Notes under the pieces: model-generated
Seen by the model: the letters and a program-made list of their open reading frames with translations, nothing else
Databases searched by the model: none
What the model was told of the DNA's origin: nothing
Origin: an uncultured Lachnospiraceae bacterium
GTDB taxonomy: Bacteria > Bacillota > Clostridia > Lachnospirales > Lachnospiraceae
Length of the DNA: 16,847 bases
Direction: 5' to 3'
NCBI GenBank assembly: GCA_910576895.1
Contig: CAJTJZ010000035.1
Coordinates: 1 to 16,847, forward strand
Made by a program: the position numbers and the translations under genes
Shown: positions 6,567 through 14,451 of the stretch, one piece after another
Numbering within the stretch: position 1 is the first letter of the stretch
Layout: the number at the start of each line of letters is the position of its first letter

Positions 6567-6595
6567 TTGAGATATCTTCTTTTCTATGATATACT
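6567..6595 (+). promoter_or_regulatory. Promoter of the ABC-F gene
   Basis: TTGAGA (6567-6572), a 17-bp spacer and TATACT (6590-6595) make a good sigma-A promoter, giving a leader of about 45 bases before the ATG at 6645. Its position rules out translation beginning at the upstream in-frame TTG at 6567. Confidence 0.7.
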
Positions 6596-6644
6596 CTTTT
6601 TGCATAAATTTACAGTTGCTACAAGCAGCAGAATGGAGCTATTT

Positions 6645-8720
6645 ATGATATTATCTTGTCAAAATATAGAAAAATCATTTGGAACAAAAACTGTTCTATC
6701 AAAAATAAATTTTCATATTAATGAATATGAAAAAATGGCAATTGTTGGTGTGAATGGAGCAGGCAAATCAACACTATTAAAAATTATTGTAAAAGAACTG
6801 CTGCCAGATCAGGGTGAGGTGATTCTAGCAAAAAATACTACCCTTGGTTATTTAGCACAGCATCAGGATTTTACCTCACAGCTAACAATTTATGAAGAAA
6901 TGCTAAAAGCAAAAGAATCTGTATTAAAATTAGAAGAAAGGATTCGCTCCATAGAGCTTCAAATGAAACAAGCAAGCAATGAGGAACTTCATGCACTTAT
7001 GGAAGAATATAATCGCTGTACACAAGAATTTGAACAACAAAACGGCTATGCTTGCCAAAGTGAAATCACAGGTATTTTAAAAGGACTTGGCTTTACAGAA
7101 GAAGATTTTTCCAGAACTGCACAAACGCTTTCTGGCGGACAAAAAACACGTGTGGCTCTAGGAAGACTTTTATTATCCTCTCCAGATATTATTCTTCTTG
7201 ACGAGCCTACCAATCACCTTGATATGGAATCTATTTTTTGGTTAGAAACCTACCTCTCCAACTATAAAGGGGCTGTTATTATTGTAGCACATGATCGCTA
7301 TTTTCTTGATCATGTGGTAACAAAAATTGTAGAACTTGATCATTCCTGTTCTACCGTCTTTACAGGAAATTATACCGATTATGCAAAGAAAAAGGAACAA
7401 TTACGAACAGCAAAATTAAAACAATATCTAAACCAACAACAGGAAATTAAACACCAGCAGGAAGTAATTGCAAAATTAAAATCCTTTAATCGGGAAAAAT
7501 CAATTCGGCGTGCAGAAAGCCGAGAAAAGATGCTTAATAAAATAGAAGTCCTAGAAAAACCACAATCTATGCATTCTATCTTTATGAAATTAGAACCATC
7601 CGTTACTAGTGGAAATGATGTACTTACTGTTCGTGGTCTTTCCAAAGCATTTGATACAAATATTCTTTTTCAGGGAATTGACTTTGAAATTAAACGTGGA
7701 GAACGTGTTGCTATTATTGGTGGAAATGGTACAGGAAAAACAACAATACTAAAACTAATTATGCAGGTACTTCCACAAGATGAAGGAAATATTACATTTG
7801 GTACAAAAGTAATTCCTGCTTATTATGATCAGGAACATCAATTACTTCATATGGAAAAAACATTATTTGAAGAGATTCAAGATGCTTATCCTGATATGGA
7901 TAATACAAAAGTTCGCAATCTCCTAGCTTCTTTTTTATTTACAGGAGATGATGTATTTAAAAAAATTAGCGATTTAAGTGGTGGAGAGCGAGCACGTGTT
8001 TCTCTTGCTAAATTAATGATGTCAAGATCCAACCTTCTAATTCTTGATGAACCAACAAATCATTTAGATATTGTTTCAAGAGAAATATTAGAAGATGCTA
8101 TTAATCGTTATACAGGTACGGTTTTATATGTTTCCCATGACCGCTATTTTATTAATCGTACAGCAACACGTATTTTAAATTTAAAAAATCATCTGCTTTT
8201 AAATTATATTGGAAATTATGACTATTACTTAGAAAAAAAGGTAGTTGTAGAAGCGGCTGCTTTTGGTACACCATTACCACAAATTAATATGCATCATGTA
8301 CTAGCAGATCATGGACATACAGAAATCGGCTATACAAATTCTAACCAAGATTCTTTACAGAAAGAATTTTATAAAAAAGAAACTTCGGTAACAGAAAACC
8401 AAAATTCTTCTGCAAAAGCAGCAAAAATAACTACCATTACTTCTAATCAGAAAATACCAGAGTCAAAAGCTGATTGGAAACAATATAAAGAAACTCAAGC
8501 ATTACAAAGAAAACTAGAAAATAAATTAAAAGCTATAGAAAAAGAAATCGAGGAACTAGAAACAAGAAATGCAGAGTTAGAAGAACTTCTTATGAAAGAA
8601 GAAATTTACACAAATGTAGAGGAATTAATGAAATTAAATAAAGAAAAAAAAGAGTTAGAGCAACGTCTTTCTGACTGTATGGAACTTTGGGAAGAACTAT
8701 CAGAACAAGTTATAACATGA
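6645..8720 (+). CDS. ABC-F family ATPase (YdiF/Uup-like translation factor)
   Basis: The 691-residue protein has two ABC domains and no membrane segments. Domain 1 has Walker A G-V-N-G-A-G-K-S-T (35-43), signature L-S-G-G-Q (163-167), Walker B L-L-D-E-P-T-N-H-L-D (185-194) and switch His217. Domain 2 has G-G-N-G-T-G-K-T-T (360-368), L-S-G-G-E (445-449) and L-D-E-P-T-N-H-L-D (468-476). Between them is a charged helical linker rich in Gln, Lys and Arg (about 245-310). The C-terminal region (about 595-690) is a predicted coiled coil, as in Uup and YdiF. ABC-F proteins bind the ribosomal E site and act on stalled or antibiotic-bound ribosomes; the C-terminal coiled coil favours a housekeeping role over antibiotic resistance. 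The ATG at 6645 has GGAG 6 bases upstream. Transcription converges on metY at a long palindrome. Confidence 0.9.
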   Translation: MILSCQNIEKSFGTKTVLSKINFHINEYEKMAIVGVNGAGKSTLLKIIVKELLPDQGEVILAKNTTLGYLAQHQDFTSQLTIYEEMLKAKESVLKLEERIRSIELQMKQASNEELHALMEEYNRCTQEFEQQNGYACQSEITGILKGLGFTEEDFSRTAQTLSGGQKTRVALGRLLLSSPDIILLDEPTNHLDMESIFWLETYLSNYKGAVIIVAHDRYFLDHVVTKIVELDHSCSTVFTGNYTDYAKKKEQLRTAKLKQYLNQQQEIKHQQEVIAKLKSFNREKSIRRAESREKMLNKIEVLEKPQSMHSIFMKLEPSVTSGNDVLTVRGLSKAFDTNILFQGIDFEIKRGERVAIIGGNGTGKTTILKLIMQVLPQDEGNITFGTKVIPAYYDQEHQLLHMEKTLFEEIQDAYPDMDNTKVRNLLASFLFTGDDVFKKISDLSGGERARVSLAKLMMSRSNLLILDEPTNHLDIVSREILEDAINRYTGTVLYVSHDRYFINRTATRILNLKNHLLLNYIGNYDYYLEKKVVVEAAAFGTPLPQINMHHVLADHGHTEIGYTNSNQDSLQKEFYKKETSVTENQNSSAKAAKITTITSNQKIPESKADWKQYKETQALQRKLENKLKAIEKEIEELETRNAELEELLMKEEIYTNVEELMKLNKEKKELEQRLSDCMELWEELSEQVIT

Positions 8721-8745
8721 AATACATAGTTTTTCTAAAAGTTTT

Positions 8746-8856
8746 AAAAATGGGGCTATCACACTAAGAAAAAATGATACAAGATATAGTATTTTAAAAT
8801 TTTAATATATACTATATCTTATATATATTCTGCTTAATGCGACAGCCCCATTTTTT
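8746..8856. terminator. Long palindromic bidirectional terminator between ABC-F and metY genes
   Basis: GGGGCT at 8752-8757 pairs with AGCCCC at 8844-8849. The match continues inward as a nearly continuous palindrome with arms of about 41 bases, ending in a perfect 12-bp inner stem (8781-8792 with 8809-8820). A-runs at 8746-8750 and T-runs at 8851-8856 allow termination from both sides. In minus-strand RNA the three mismatches of the outer 17-bp stem are all G-U pairs; in plus-strand RNA they are A-C mismatches, so it should work best for metY. Its length and GGGGCTGTC ends also resemble a small palindromic mobile element. Confidence 0.75.
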
Positions 8857-8867
8857 ATTCCTTTTCT

Positions 8868-10184
8868 TTATGCATTCATTACTGCCTGAAATGCTCCTTC
8901 CAAATCTTCAATAATATCATCTATATGTTCTGTTCCAATAGATAAACGAATCGTATTTGGCTTAATACCACTATTTAAAAGTTCCTTTTCACTCATTTGT
9001 GAATGTGTCGTAGATGCTGGATGAATAACAAGAGATTTTACATCAGCTACATTTGCTAAAAGAGAAAATAATTCCAAATTATCAATAAAATCTTTTGCAA
9101 GTCTTGCATCTCCTTTTATTTCAAAAGTAAAAATAGAACCGCCGCCATTTGGGAAATATTTTTTATATAATTCCTTTTGTATTGCTTGATTAGTAACAGA
9201 TGGATGATTTACTTTTTCTACTGCCTTATGATGATGTAAATATTCTACAACACGCAATGCATTTTGCACATGACGTTCTACACGCAAAGATAAGGTTTCC
9301 AATCCCTGCAAGAAAAAGAAAGCATGGAATGGAGAAAGGGTAGCACCCATATCACGCAAAAGAATGGCACGAATCTTTGTAACAAAGGCAGCAGCACCAA
9401 CTGCTTTTGTAAAACTAATCCCATGATAACTCTTATTTGGTTCTGTTAAGGATGGAAATTTACCAGAAGCTTCCCAATCAAATTTTCCACTATCAATAAT
9501 AACGCCACCAATTGTTGTACCATGTCCGCCAATAAATTTTGTAGCAGAATGCACCACAATATCAGCGTGATATTCGATTGGACGAACAAGATATGGTGTA
9601 GCAAATGTATTATCAACAACAAGTGGAATTTTATGTATATGAGCAATTTCTGCAATTTTTTCAATATCCACAACATCAGAATTTGGATTTCCAAGTGTTT
9701 CAATAAAAATTGCTTTTGTATTTTCCTTGATTGCTGCTTCTATTTCATCAAAATTTGCTGGATCAACAAAGGTTGTTGTAATTCCATAAGATGGCAATGT
9801 ATGTTCTAATAAATTATAAGTACCACCGTAAATATTTTTTGCAGCTACAATATGATCACCACTTTGTGCTAAATTTTGAATGGTATAAGAAATTGCGGCT
9901 GCACCAGATGCAACAGCAAGTGCAGCGATACCATGTTCTAATGCAGCTATTCTTTGTTCAAAAATATCCTGCGTTGGATTTGTCAATCTTCCATAAATAT
10001 TACCAGCATCGCTTAAACCAAACCTTGCCGATGCATGCTCACAGTTTTTAAATACATAGGAGCTTGTCTGATAAATTGGTACAGCTCTTGCATCTGTTAC
10101 TGGATCTGGCACTTCCTGCCCTACATGAAGCTGTAATGTTTCAAATCTAAAATTTCTATCTTTTCTTTCCACTTTCTTTCCCAT
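8868..10184 (-). CDS. metY: O-acetylhomoserine sulfhydrylase (PLP-dependent)
   Basis: This 438-residue Cys/Met-metabolism PLP enzyme makes homocysteine from O-acetylhomoserine and sulfide, or methionine from methanethiol. Lys216 in S-A-T-K-F-I-G-G-H-G forms the Schiff base with PLP and Asp191 in V-V-D-N-T-F-A-T-P contacts the pyridine nitrogen; Y-G-R-L-T-N-P-T (64-71) is another signature. The N-terminus (F-E-T-L-Q-L-H-V-G-Q) and the length separate it from the shorter cystathionine synthases and lyases (about 380 residues) and match OAH sulfhydrylases. AGGAGG lies 8 bases before the ATG. A clear promoter overlapped by an inverted repeat lies upstream, so repression in response to sulfur supply is plausible. 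No SAM riboswitch fits in the short leader. It ends at the long palindromic terminator. Confidence 0.92.
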   Translation of the reverse strand: MGKKVERKDRNFRFETLQLHVGQEVPDPVTDARAVPIYQTSSYVFKNCEHASARFGLSDAGNIYGRLTNPTQDIFEQRIAALEHGIAALAVASGAAAISYTIQNLAQSGDHIVAAKNIYGGTYNLLEHTLPSYGITTTFVDPANFDEIEAAIKENTKAIFIETLGNPNSDVVDIEKIAEIAHIHKIPLVVDNTFATPYLVRPIEYHADIVVHSATKFIGGHGTTIGGVIIDSGKFDWEASGKFPSLTEPNKSYHGISFTKAVGAAAFVTKIRAILLRDMGATLSPFHAFFFLQGLETLSLRVERHVQNALRVVEYLHHHKAVEKVNHPSVTNQAIQKELYKKYFPNGGGSIFTFEIKGDARLAKDFIDNLELFSLLANVADVKSLVIHPASTTHSQMSEKELLNSGIKPNTIRLSIGTEHIDDIIEDLEGAFQAVMNA

Positions 10185-10233
10185 TTGTTTTTCCTCCTGT
10201 ATTCTCTACAATTTCTTTTCTTTCTTCTGTGAT

Positions 10234-10268
10234 ACTATACCATATTTTTCCTATAAAGTCAATAGGAA
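10234..10268 (-). promoter_or_regulatory. metY promoter with overlapping inverted-repeat operator
   Basis: On the minus strand TTGACT (10257-10262) and TATAGT (10234-10239) are 17 bp apart. A 7-bp perfect inverted repeat, TTCCTAT (10248-10254) and ATAGGAA (10262-10268), surrounds the -35 box; arms extended to 11 bp match at 9 positions. Binding there would block RNA polymerase. CymR, the Rrf2-type cysteine repressor of Firmicutes, is the natural candidate, but the assignment rests on context only. Confidence 0.65.
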
Positions 10269-10337
10269 TATTATAGTTTTAAATTTTCTCGTTTATATGG
10301 AACAATTCCTTTTTTTTAACCGCCAGTATAACAGTAC

Positions 10338-12764
10338 TTAATCCAATTTTAATATCATTTCCAAAATATGCTTTGCACATTCTTCCATCTCCTGTCTTGT
10401 AATTGCTCCAATTTCCTTTGCCTCTAAAAGTCTTTCTGGAAATCCACATGCCATTTTTAAATCATTTCCTGCTTTTGCTTCTTTATAATGTTCTCCAAGT
10501 GTCCACCAATCGGAAGTTACCATTCCTTCAAAGCCCCATTCTTCCCTTAAAATTCCTTGAATTAACTCTTTATTTTCCGATGCTCGAACACCATTAATAA
10601 TATTATAACTTGTCATAATACACCAAGGCTTTGCTTCTTTTACAATTATTTCAAATGCCCGTAAATAAAGTTCTCTTGCAGCCCTTTCTGATACACGAGA
10701 ATCACTATTTTTACGATTTGTTTCTTTATTATTTAATGCAAAATGCTTTACTGTTGCCCCAATATGTTTTGACTGAATCCCTTTTACAAGTGCAGCTCCT
10801 ATTTTTCCAGAAAGCAGCGGATCTTCGGAATAATATTCAAAATTTCTGCCACATAATGGGCTTCGATGAAGATTCACTGCTGGCGTAAGCCAAACACCAA
10901 GATGATTCTCCTTTACTTCTTTTGCTCCTGCCTGTCCTACAAGAAAAACAAGATCTTCATTCCAAGTACATGCAAGTGCTGTTGCACAAGGCCATGCGGT
11001 TGTATTTACTCCACATTTTTTCTCAATACGAAGTCCAGCAGGTCCATCTCCTGTCATTACATTAGGAATACCATATTCTGGCATATTTCCAATTCCAAAT
11101 GTATTTGCAACTCCTGTATTTGGCTGTCCGCCTAATAAATGTGCGATTTCTTCATCTGTCATTTGCTTTAAGAAATCATCCATAGATAATTTTCCTTCTG
11201 CTACCTCAGAAAATGGACGGATTCCTTCTTTATATGCACAACTCCATAAAAAAACACCTGAAAGAGCTCGATAAGAAGGTGTTAATCCATCCAGCGGCTC
11301 TTTTGCCATCTTTTCTAGCTCACATGCATCGGTATCTACCAGCTTTGTTGTTGGCAAAGTCTCAAAACTTCCATCTGCAAGCATTCTTTCTTTTAATGAT
11401 GTTGGTGCTAGTTTTTCGGTAAGCTGTCTGCAAATTTTATTTTCTTCTACAAAATAAGTAAAATCTAACATTTCTGTATTTCGCACCGAATTTCCCACAA
11501 AGAAAAGATATTCTCCCTTTTCTAAAATATAAGCCGACTTTTGAATTTTTCCCAAATCATCATAGCTGGCCATATCATGAAAATGAATGGTAAGCGTTAT
11601 GGTTTGCATCTCTCCCGGCATTAAAAGTCTTGTCTTTTTAAATGCTAATAATACTTTCTTTGGTCTTCCAAGAATAGAAGCAGAGCCACTTCCATAAACT
11701 TGTACAACTTCCTTTCCCGCTACCTCTCCAACATTTAAGATCTGTACACGAATGAGAAGGGTATCTTCTTCTTTCTGTTTTACTAAAATAATCTTCTGTT
11801 CAAAATTTGTATAAGAAAGTCCAAATCCAAAGGGATAATTTACTTTTTTTTCTGCTTTTGGAATCGTTTCAAAATAACGATAGCCAATATAAATATCATC
11901 TGTATAATTTACATAATCATCCGATTCATGAAAATTATAAGAAGAAGGATAATCATGTAAGCTTTTTGCAAAAGTATCTGATAATTTACCACATGGATTT
12001 CCTATCCCACAAAGTAGTTCTGCTGCTGCACTTCCCCCTTCGACACCACTTTGCCATGCAAGAAGTACAGAAGAAATTTTATCATTTTGAAAAAACCAGC
12101 TTGTATCCACCATACCACCAACATTTAAAACAATAATAATGTTAGGAAAATACTCCATTACTTTTTCCACTAAAACTTGTTCTGTTTTTGTTAAATAAAA
12201 ATCACCATTAGGAAAAGATTCTCTCCCTTTTTGTATTTCCTTATTTTCGCTTTCTTTCTTTTCTAGATTTTCCTTTTCATATTCGCTTTTGCGATCCCAG
12301 CCTTCTCCTGAAAAACGACAAATAGAAATCACAGCAGTATCTGTAAAGTTTCTAGCATTTTTATATAATTCCTCTGAAAGTTCTGGTTCTGCAAGCATTC
12401 CCGGTTCTATCTTCTCTTGATATTTTTTCGCTACATCTTCTCGATAAAAATCAGCTAATTCTTCATAAATCTGCACATAATCAGAAAGTTCCAAAAAACC
12501 ATCATATAAATTTTTTGTATAAGAAACAGTTACATCTCCGCTTCCGCCGCCACCTTTTACATAATCAAATGTTCCTTTTCCAAATAAGGCAAGTCTTGTC
12601 CCCTTTTTTAATGGAAGTATTTGATTTTCATTTTTTAATAAAACCATCCCTTCTTTTGCTGCTTGCTTTGATAATTCTCTATGTTCTTTACAAGCAGTAA
12701 CTCTTTCGCCATGTTCTCCAAGTGGAAGATTTGGCTGATACAATATTCTTTGCCATTTCTGCAT
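10338..12764 (-). CDS. Circularly permuted family GH3 beta-glycosidase
   Basis: The 808-residue enzyme has the GH3 modules in swapped order. The usual C-terminal alpha/beta sandwich comes first (E-G-M-V-L-L-K-N-E near 38-46; W-Q-S-G-V-E-G-G-S-A-A-A-E-L-L-C-G near 240; Y-P-F-G-F-G-L-S-Y-T near 310), followed by a fibronectin III-like domain (about 325-430). The usual N-terminal TIM barrel is last (M-T-G-D-G-P-A-G-L-R near 570; K-H-F-A-L-N-N-K-E-T-N-R near 675). The predicted nucleophile is Asp752 in V-T-S-D-W. Beta-glucosidases of Ruminococcus albus and Butyrivibrio fibrisolvens with this reversed order are known. There is no signal peptide, so it probably acts inside the cell on imported oligosaccharides, releasing glucose or a related sugar; the exact sugar is not readable from sequence. 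GGAGGA lies 8 bases before the ATG. It follows the polyprenyl sugar phosphotransferase by 67 bases. Confidence 0.9.
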   Translation of the reverse strand: MQKWQRILYQPNLPLGEHGERVTACKEHRELSKQAAKEGMVLLKNENQILPLKKGTRLALFGKGTFDYVKGGGGSGDVTVSYTKNLYDGFLELSDYVQIYEELADFYREDVAKKYQEKIEPGMLAEPELSEELYKNARNFTDTAVISICRFSGEGWDRKSEYEKENLEKKESENKEIQKGRESFPNGDFYLTKTEQVLVEKVMEYFPNIIIVLNVGGMVDTSWFFQNDKISSVLLAWQSGVEGGSAAAELLCGIGNPCGKLSDTFAKSLHDYPSSYNFHESDDYVNYTDDIYIGYRYFETIPKAEKKVNYPFGFGLSYTNFEQKIILVKQKEEDTLLIRVQILNVGEVAGKEVVQVYGSGSASILGRPKKVLLAFKKTRLLMPGEMQTITLTIHFHDMASYDDLGKIQKSAYILEKGEYLFFVGNSVRNTEMLDFTYFVEENKICRQLTEKLAPTSLKERMLADGSFETLPTTKLVDTDACELEKMAKEPLDGLTPSYRALSGVFLWSCAYKEGIRPFSEVAEGKLSMDDFLKQMTDEEIAHLLGGQPNTGVANTFGIGNMPEYGIPNVMTGDGPAGLRIEKKCGVNTTAWPCATALACTWNEDLVFLVGQAGAKEVKENHLGVWLTPAVNLHRSPLCGRNFEYYSEDPLLSGKIGAALVKGIQSKHIGATVKHFALNNKETNRKNSDSRVSERAARELYLRAFEIIVKEAKPWCIMTSYNIINGVRASENKELIQGILREEWGFEGMVTSDWWTLGEHYKEAKAGNDLKMACGFPERLLEAKEIGAITRQEMEECAKHILEMILKLD

Positions 12765-12831
12765 AATAAGATTCCTCCAATTTTTATAGTTTTGAAATTT
12801 TTTTGCTATCTGCTGCTTTTTCTATATTTTT

Positions 12832-14250
12832 TTACTTTGCCCCTCTGCTTAAAAGCACAACTTCTATTGTTTTTAAAATAATTTTAATATCTAACCAAAT
12901 TGACCATTCTGATACATATTTTTCATCTAATGCCACAACTTCATCAAAATCTGTAATATCACTTCTTCCGCTGACCTGCCACATTCCTGTTAATCCCGGT
13001 TTAATAGAAAGCCTTACTTTATGACGAAATTCATATTGTTCATATTCATCTACTGTTGGCGGACGCGTTCCTACTAAACTCATATCTCCCTTTAAAATAT
13101 TATAAAATTGTGGTAATTCATCAATGGATGTCTTTCTAATAAAATGTCCAAATGGGAAAATACGTGGATCATTATCCATTTTAAACATAAGACCTTGCAT
13201 TTTATTTTGTGCCATTAGTTCTTTTTTCCGTTCTTCTGCATCCATATACATAGAACGAAATTTATAGATGCGAAATTTTCTTCCATTTTTTCCAACACGT
13301 TCCTGAGAAAAGAAAATCGGTCCCGGCGACTGCATATAAATAATAGGTGCTACAAAAAGAAATGCAATTCCTGTAATTAATAATCCTACCAAAGATCCAC
13401 AAATATCCATAACCCTTTTTAAAAAAAGTTCTCCTTCCGATGCAAATCTCTGACTAGATGTCATAACAGTAAATCCACCCATTCTTCCAATAATTCCTTC
13501 TGGAAGCTGTTCTATCATACCCTCTAAATTAAAATGCACTGTAATTCCCATAGACATAAGCTGATAAACAAAATCAATAGTACTATCATCAATTTCTCTC
13601 ATATATATCATAACAGAATCGACAATATTTACACGAGCATATTCTAAAAATTCTTCTGTACCAATTGTTACTGGAACAGAACCAACCGGTTCTCTTACTG
13701 CATTTTCCTTTTGAAGTAAGACAATCCCCTTTAAATGATAACCACGAAATCCCCTTTCTCTAGAAGCTAATATAAATTCCTCTGCTAACTGCCTTGTTGT
13801 TGTTAAAACATACATAAAAGGTAAATGTCTTGCATCCTGATATCTTCTTAAAAGAATCGCTCTCCATATACTTCTAACAAAAACCATCAAAAGACTTGAA
13901 ATTAATACACAATAAGCAAATACCGTTCTGGAAAAAAAGCTTGTATGTTTTACAAGGAAAATATAAATAACCAATAAAATATACATTACCATATTATGTT
14001 TTACAACTGCCTGTATTTCCTCCATCATATCTCGGCGAAGAATACTTTTATAAGATTTTTCAAAAAAGACAGTAATAAAATGAAACGCCAAAAGCCATAG
14101 GCCTGTTTCATAATATTCTTGCAAAATATTTGCATAACTATGCCCATGACGAAGAACATATGCAATAACATAAGATAATAAAATACAAATTGCATCAAGA
14201 AACATAAAATCTGAGTGCTTTAAAATACTATTTTTAGAATTTCTATACAT
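12832..14250 (-). CDS. Polyprenyl-phosphate sugar-1-phosphate transferase (exopolysaccharide priming enzyme)
   Basis: The 472-residue membrane protein transfers a sugar-1-phosphate from a UDP-sugar to undecaprenyl phosphate, the first membrane step of capsule or exopolysaccharide assembly (WcaJ/CpsE type). The N-terminal half has about four hydrophobic spans, then a soluble CoA-binding-like domain. The C-terminal catalytic domain opens with K-R-V-M-D-I-C-G and a membrane re-entrant segment, then S-P-G-P-I-F-F-S-Q-E-R-V-G, K-F-R-S-M, the acidic S-I-D-E-L-P-Q, S-L-V-G-T-R-P-P and P-G-L-T-G-M-W-Q-V-S-G-R. The ATG at 14248-14250 is preferred for its GGGG 6 bases upstream and an M-Y-R-N start like its relatives; the ATG at 14289 lacks a ribosome binding site. 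No other polysaccharide gene is beside it. It may prime the polysaccharide whose nucleotidyltransferase gene begins at the left edge. Confidence 0.88.
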   Translation of the reverse strand: MYRNSKNSILKHSDFMFLDAICILLSYVIAYVLRHGHSYANILQEYYETGLWLLAFHFITVFFEKSYKSILRRDMMEEIQAVVKHNMVMYILLVIYIFLVKHTSFFSRTVFAYCVLISSLLMVFVRSIWRAILLRRYQDARHLPFMYVLTTTRQLAEEFILASRERGFRGYHLKGIVLLQKENAVREPVGSVPVTIGTEEFLEYARVNIVDSVMIYMREIDDSTIDFVYQLMSMGITVHFNLEGMIEQLPEGIIGRMGGFTVMTSSQRFASEGELFLKRVMDICGSLVGLLITGIAFLFVAPIIYMQSPGPIFFSQERVGKNGRKFRIYKFRSMYMDAEERKKELMAQNKMQGLMFKMDNDPRIFPFGHFIRKTSIDELPQFYNILKGDMSLVGTRPPTVDEYEQYEFRHKVRLSIKPGLTGMWQVSGRSDITDFDEVVALDEKYVSEWSIWLDIKIILKTIEVVLLSRGAK

Positions 14251-14326
14251 GATTAACCCCATTTCTGTGCCATAATCCCTATTAAGCATTGGTACTTATA
14301 CTACAGTCAAAAAAAACTGACCACTC

Positions 14327-14354
14327 AATATAAAACGATTCTATCTTTTGTAAA
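14327..14354 (-). promoter_or_regulatory. Candidate promoter of the sugar phosphotransferase gene
   Basis: TTTACA (14349-14354) and TATATT (14327-14332) on the minus strand are separated by 16 bp, with each box matching consensus at 5 of 6 positions. Transcription would begin near 14320, ahead of either possible start codon, and could continue into the GH3 gene. Confidence 0.45.
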
Positions 14355-14451
14355 TAACCTAGAAATAATTCTTTAAAATCTCTACAATAATTGTTATCAA
14401 TATACCAAAAATATTACAATTTTTCCACTAAAATATACAATTCTTTAGAAA

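Noticed and set aside
6567..6644. N-terminal extension of the ABC-F protein by 26 residues.
   Set aside because: It would start on the -35 box of the gene's own promoter and lacks a ribosome binding site; the ATG at 6645 has both context and family alignment.
9446..10051. Several open frames on both strands within metY.
   Set aside because: All lie in other frames of a well-supported PLP enzyme gene and give low-complexity products.
10185..10233. SAM (S-box) riboswitch in the metY leader.
   Set aside because: The predicted leader is about 43 bases, too short, and no S-box helices are visible.
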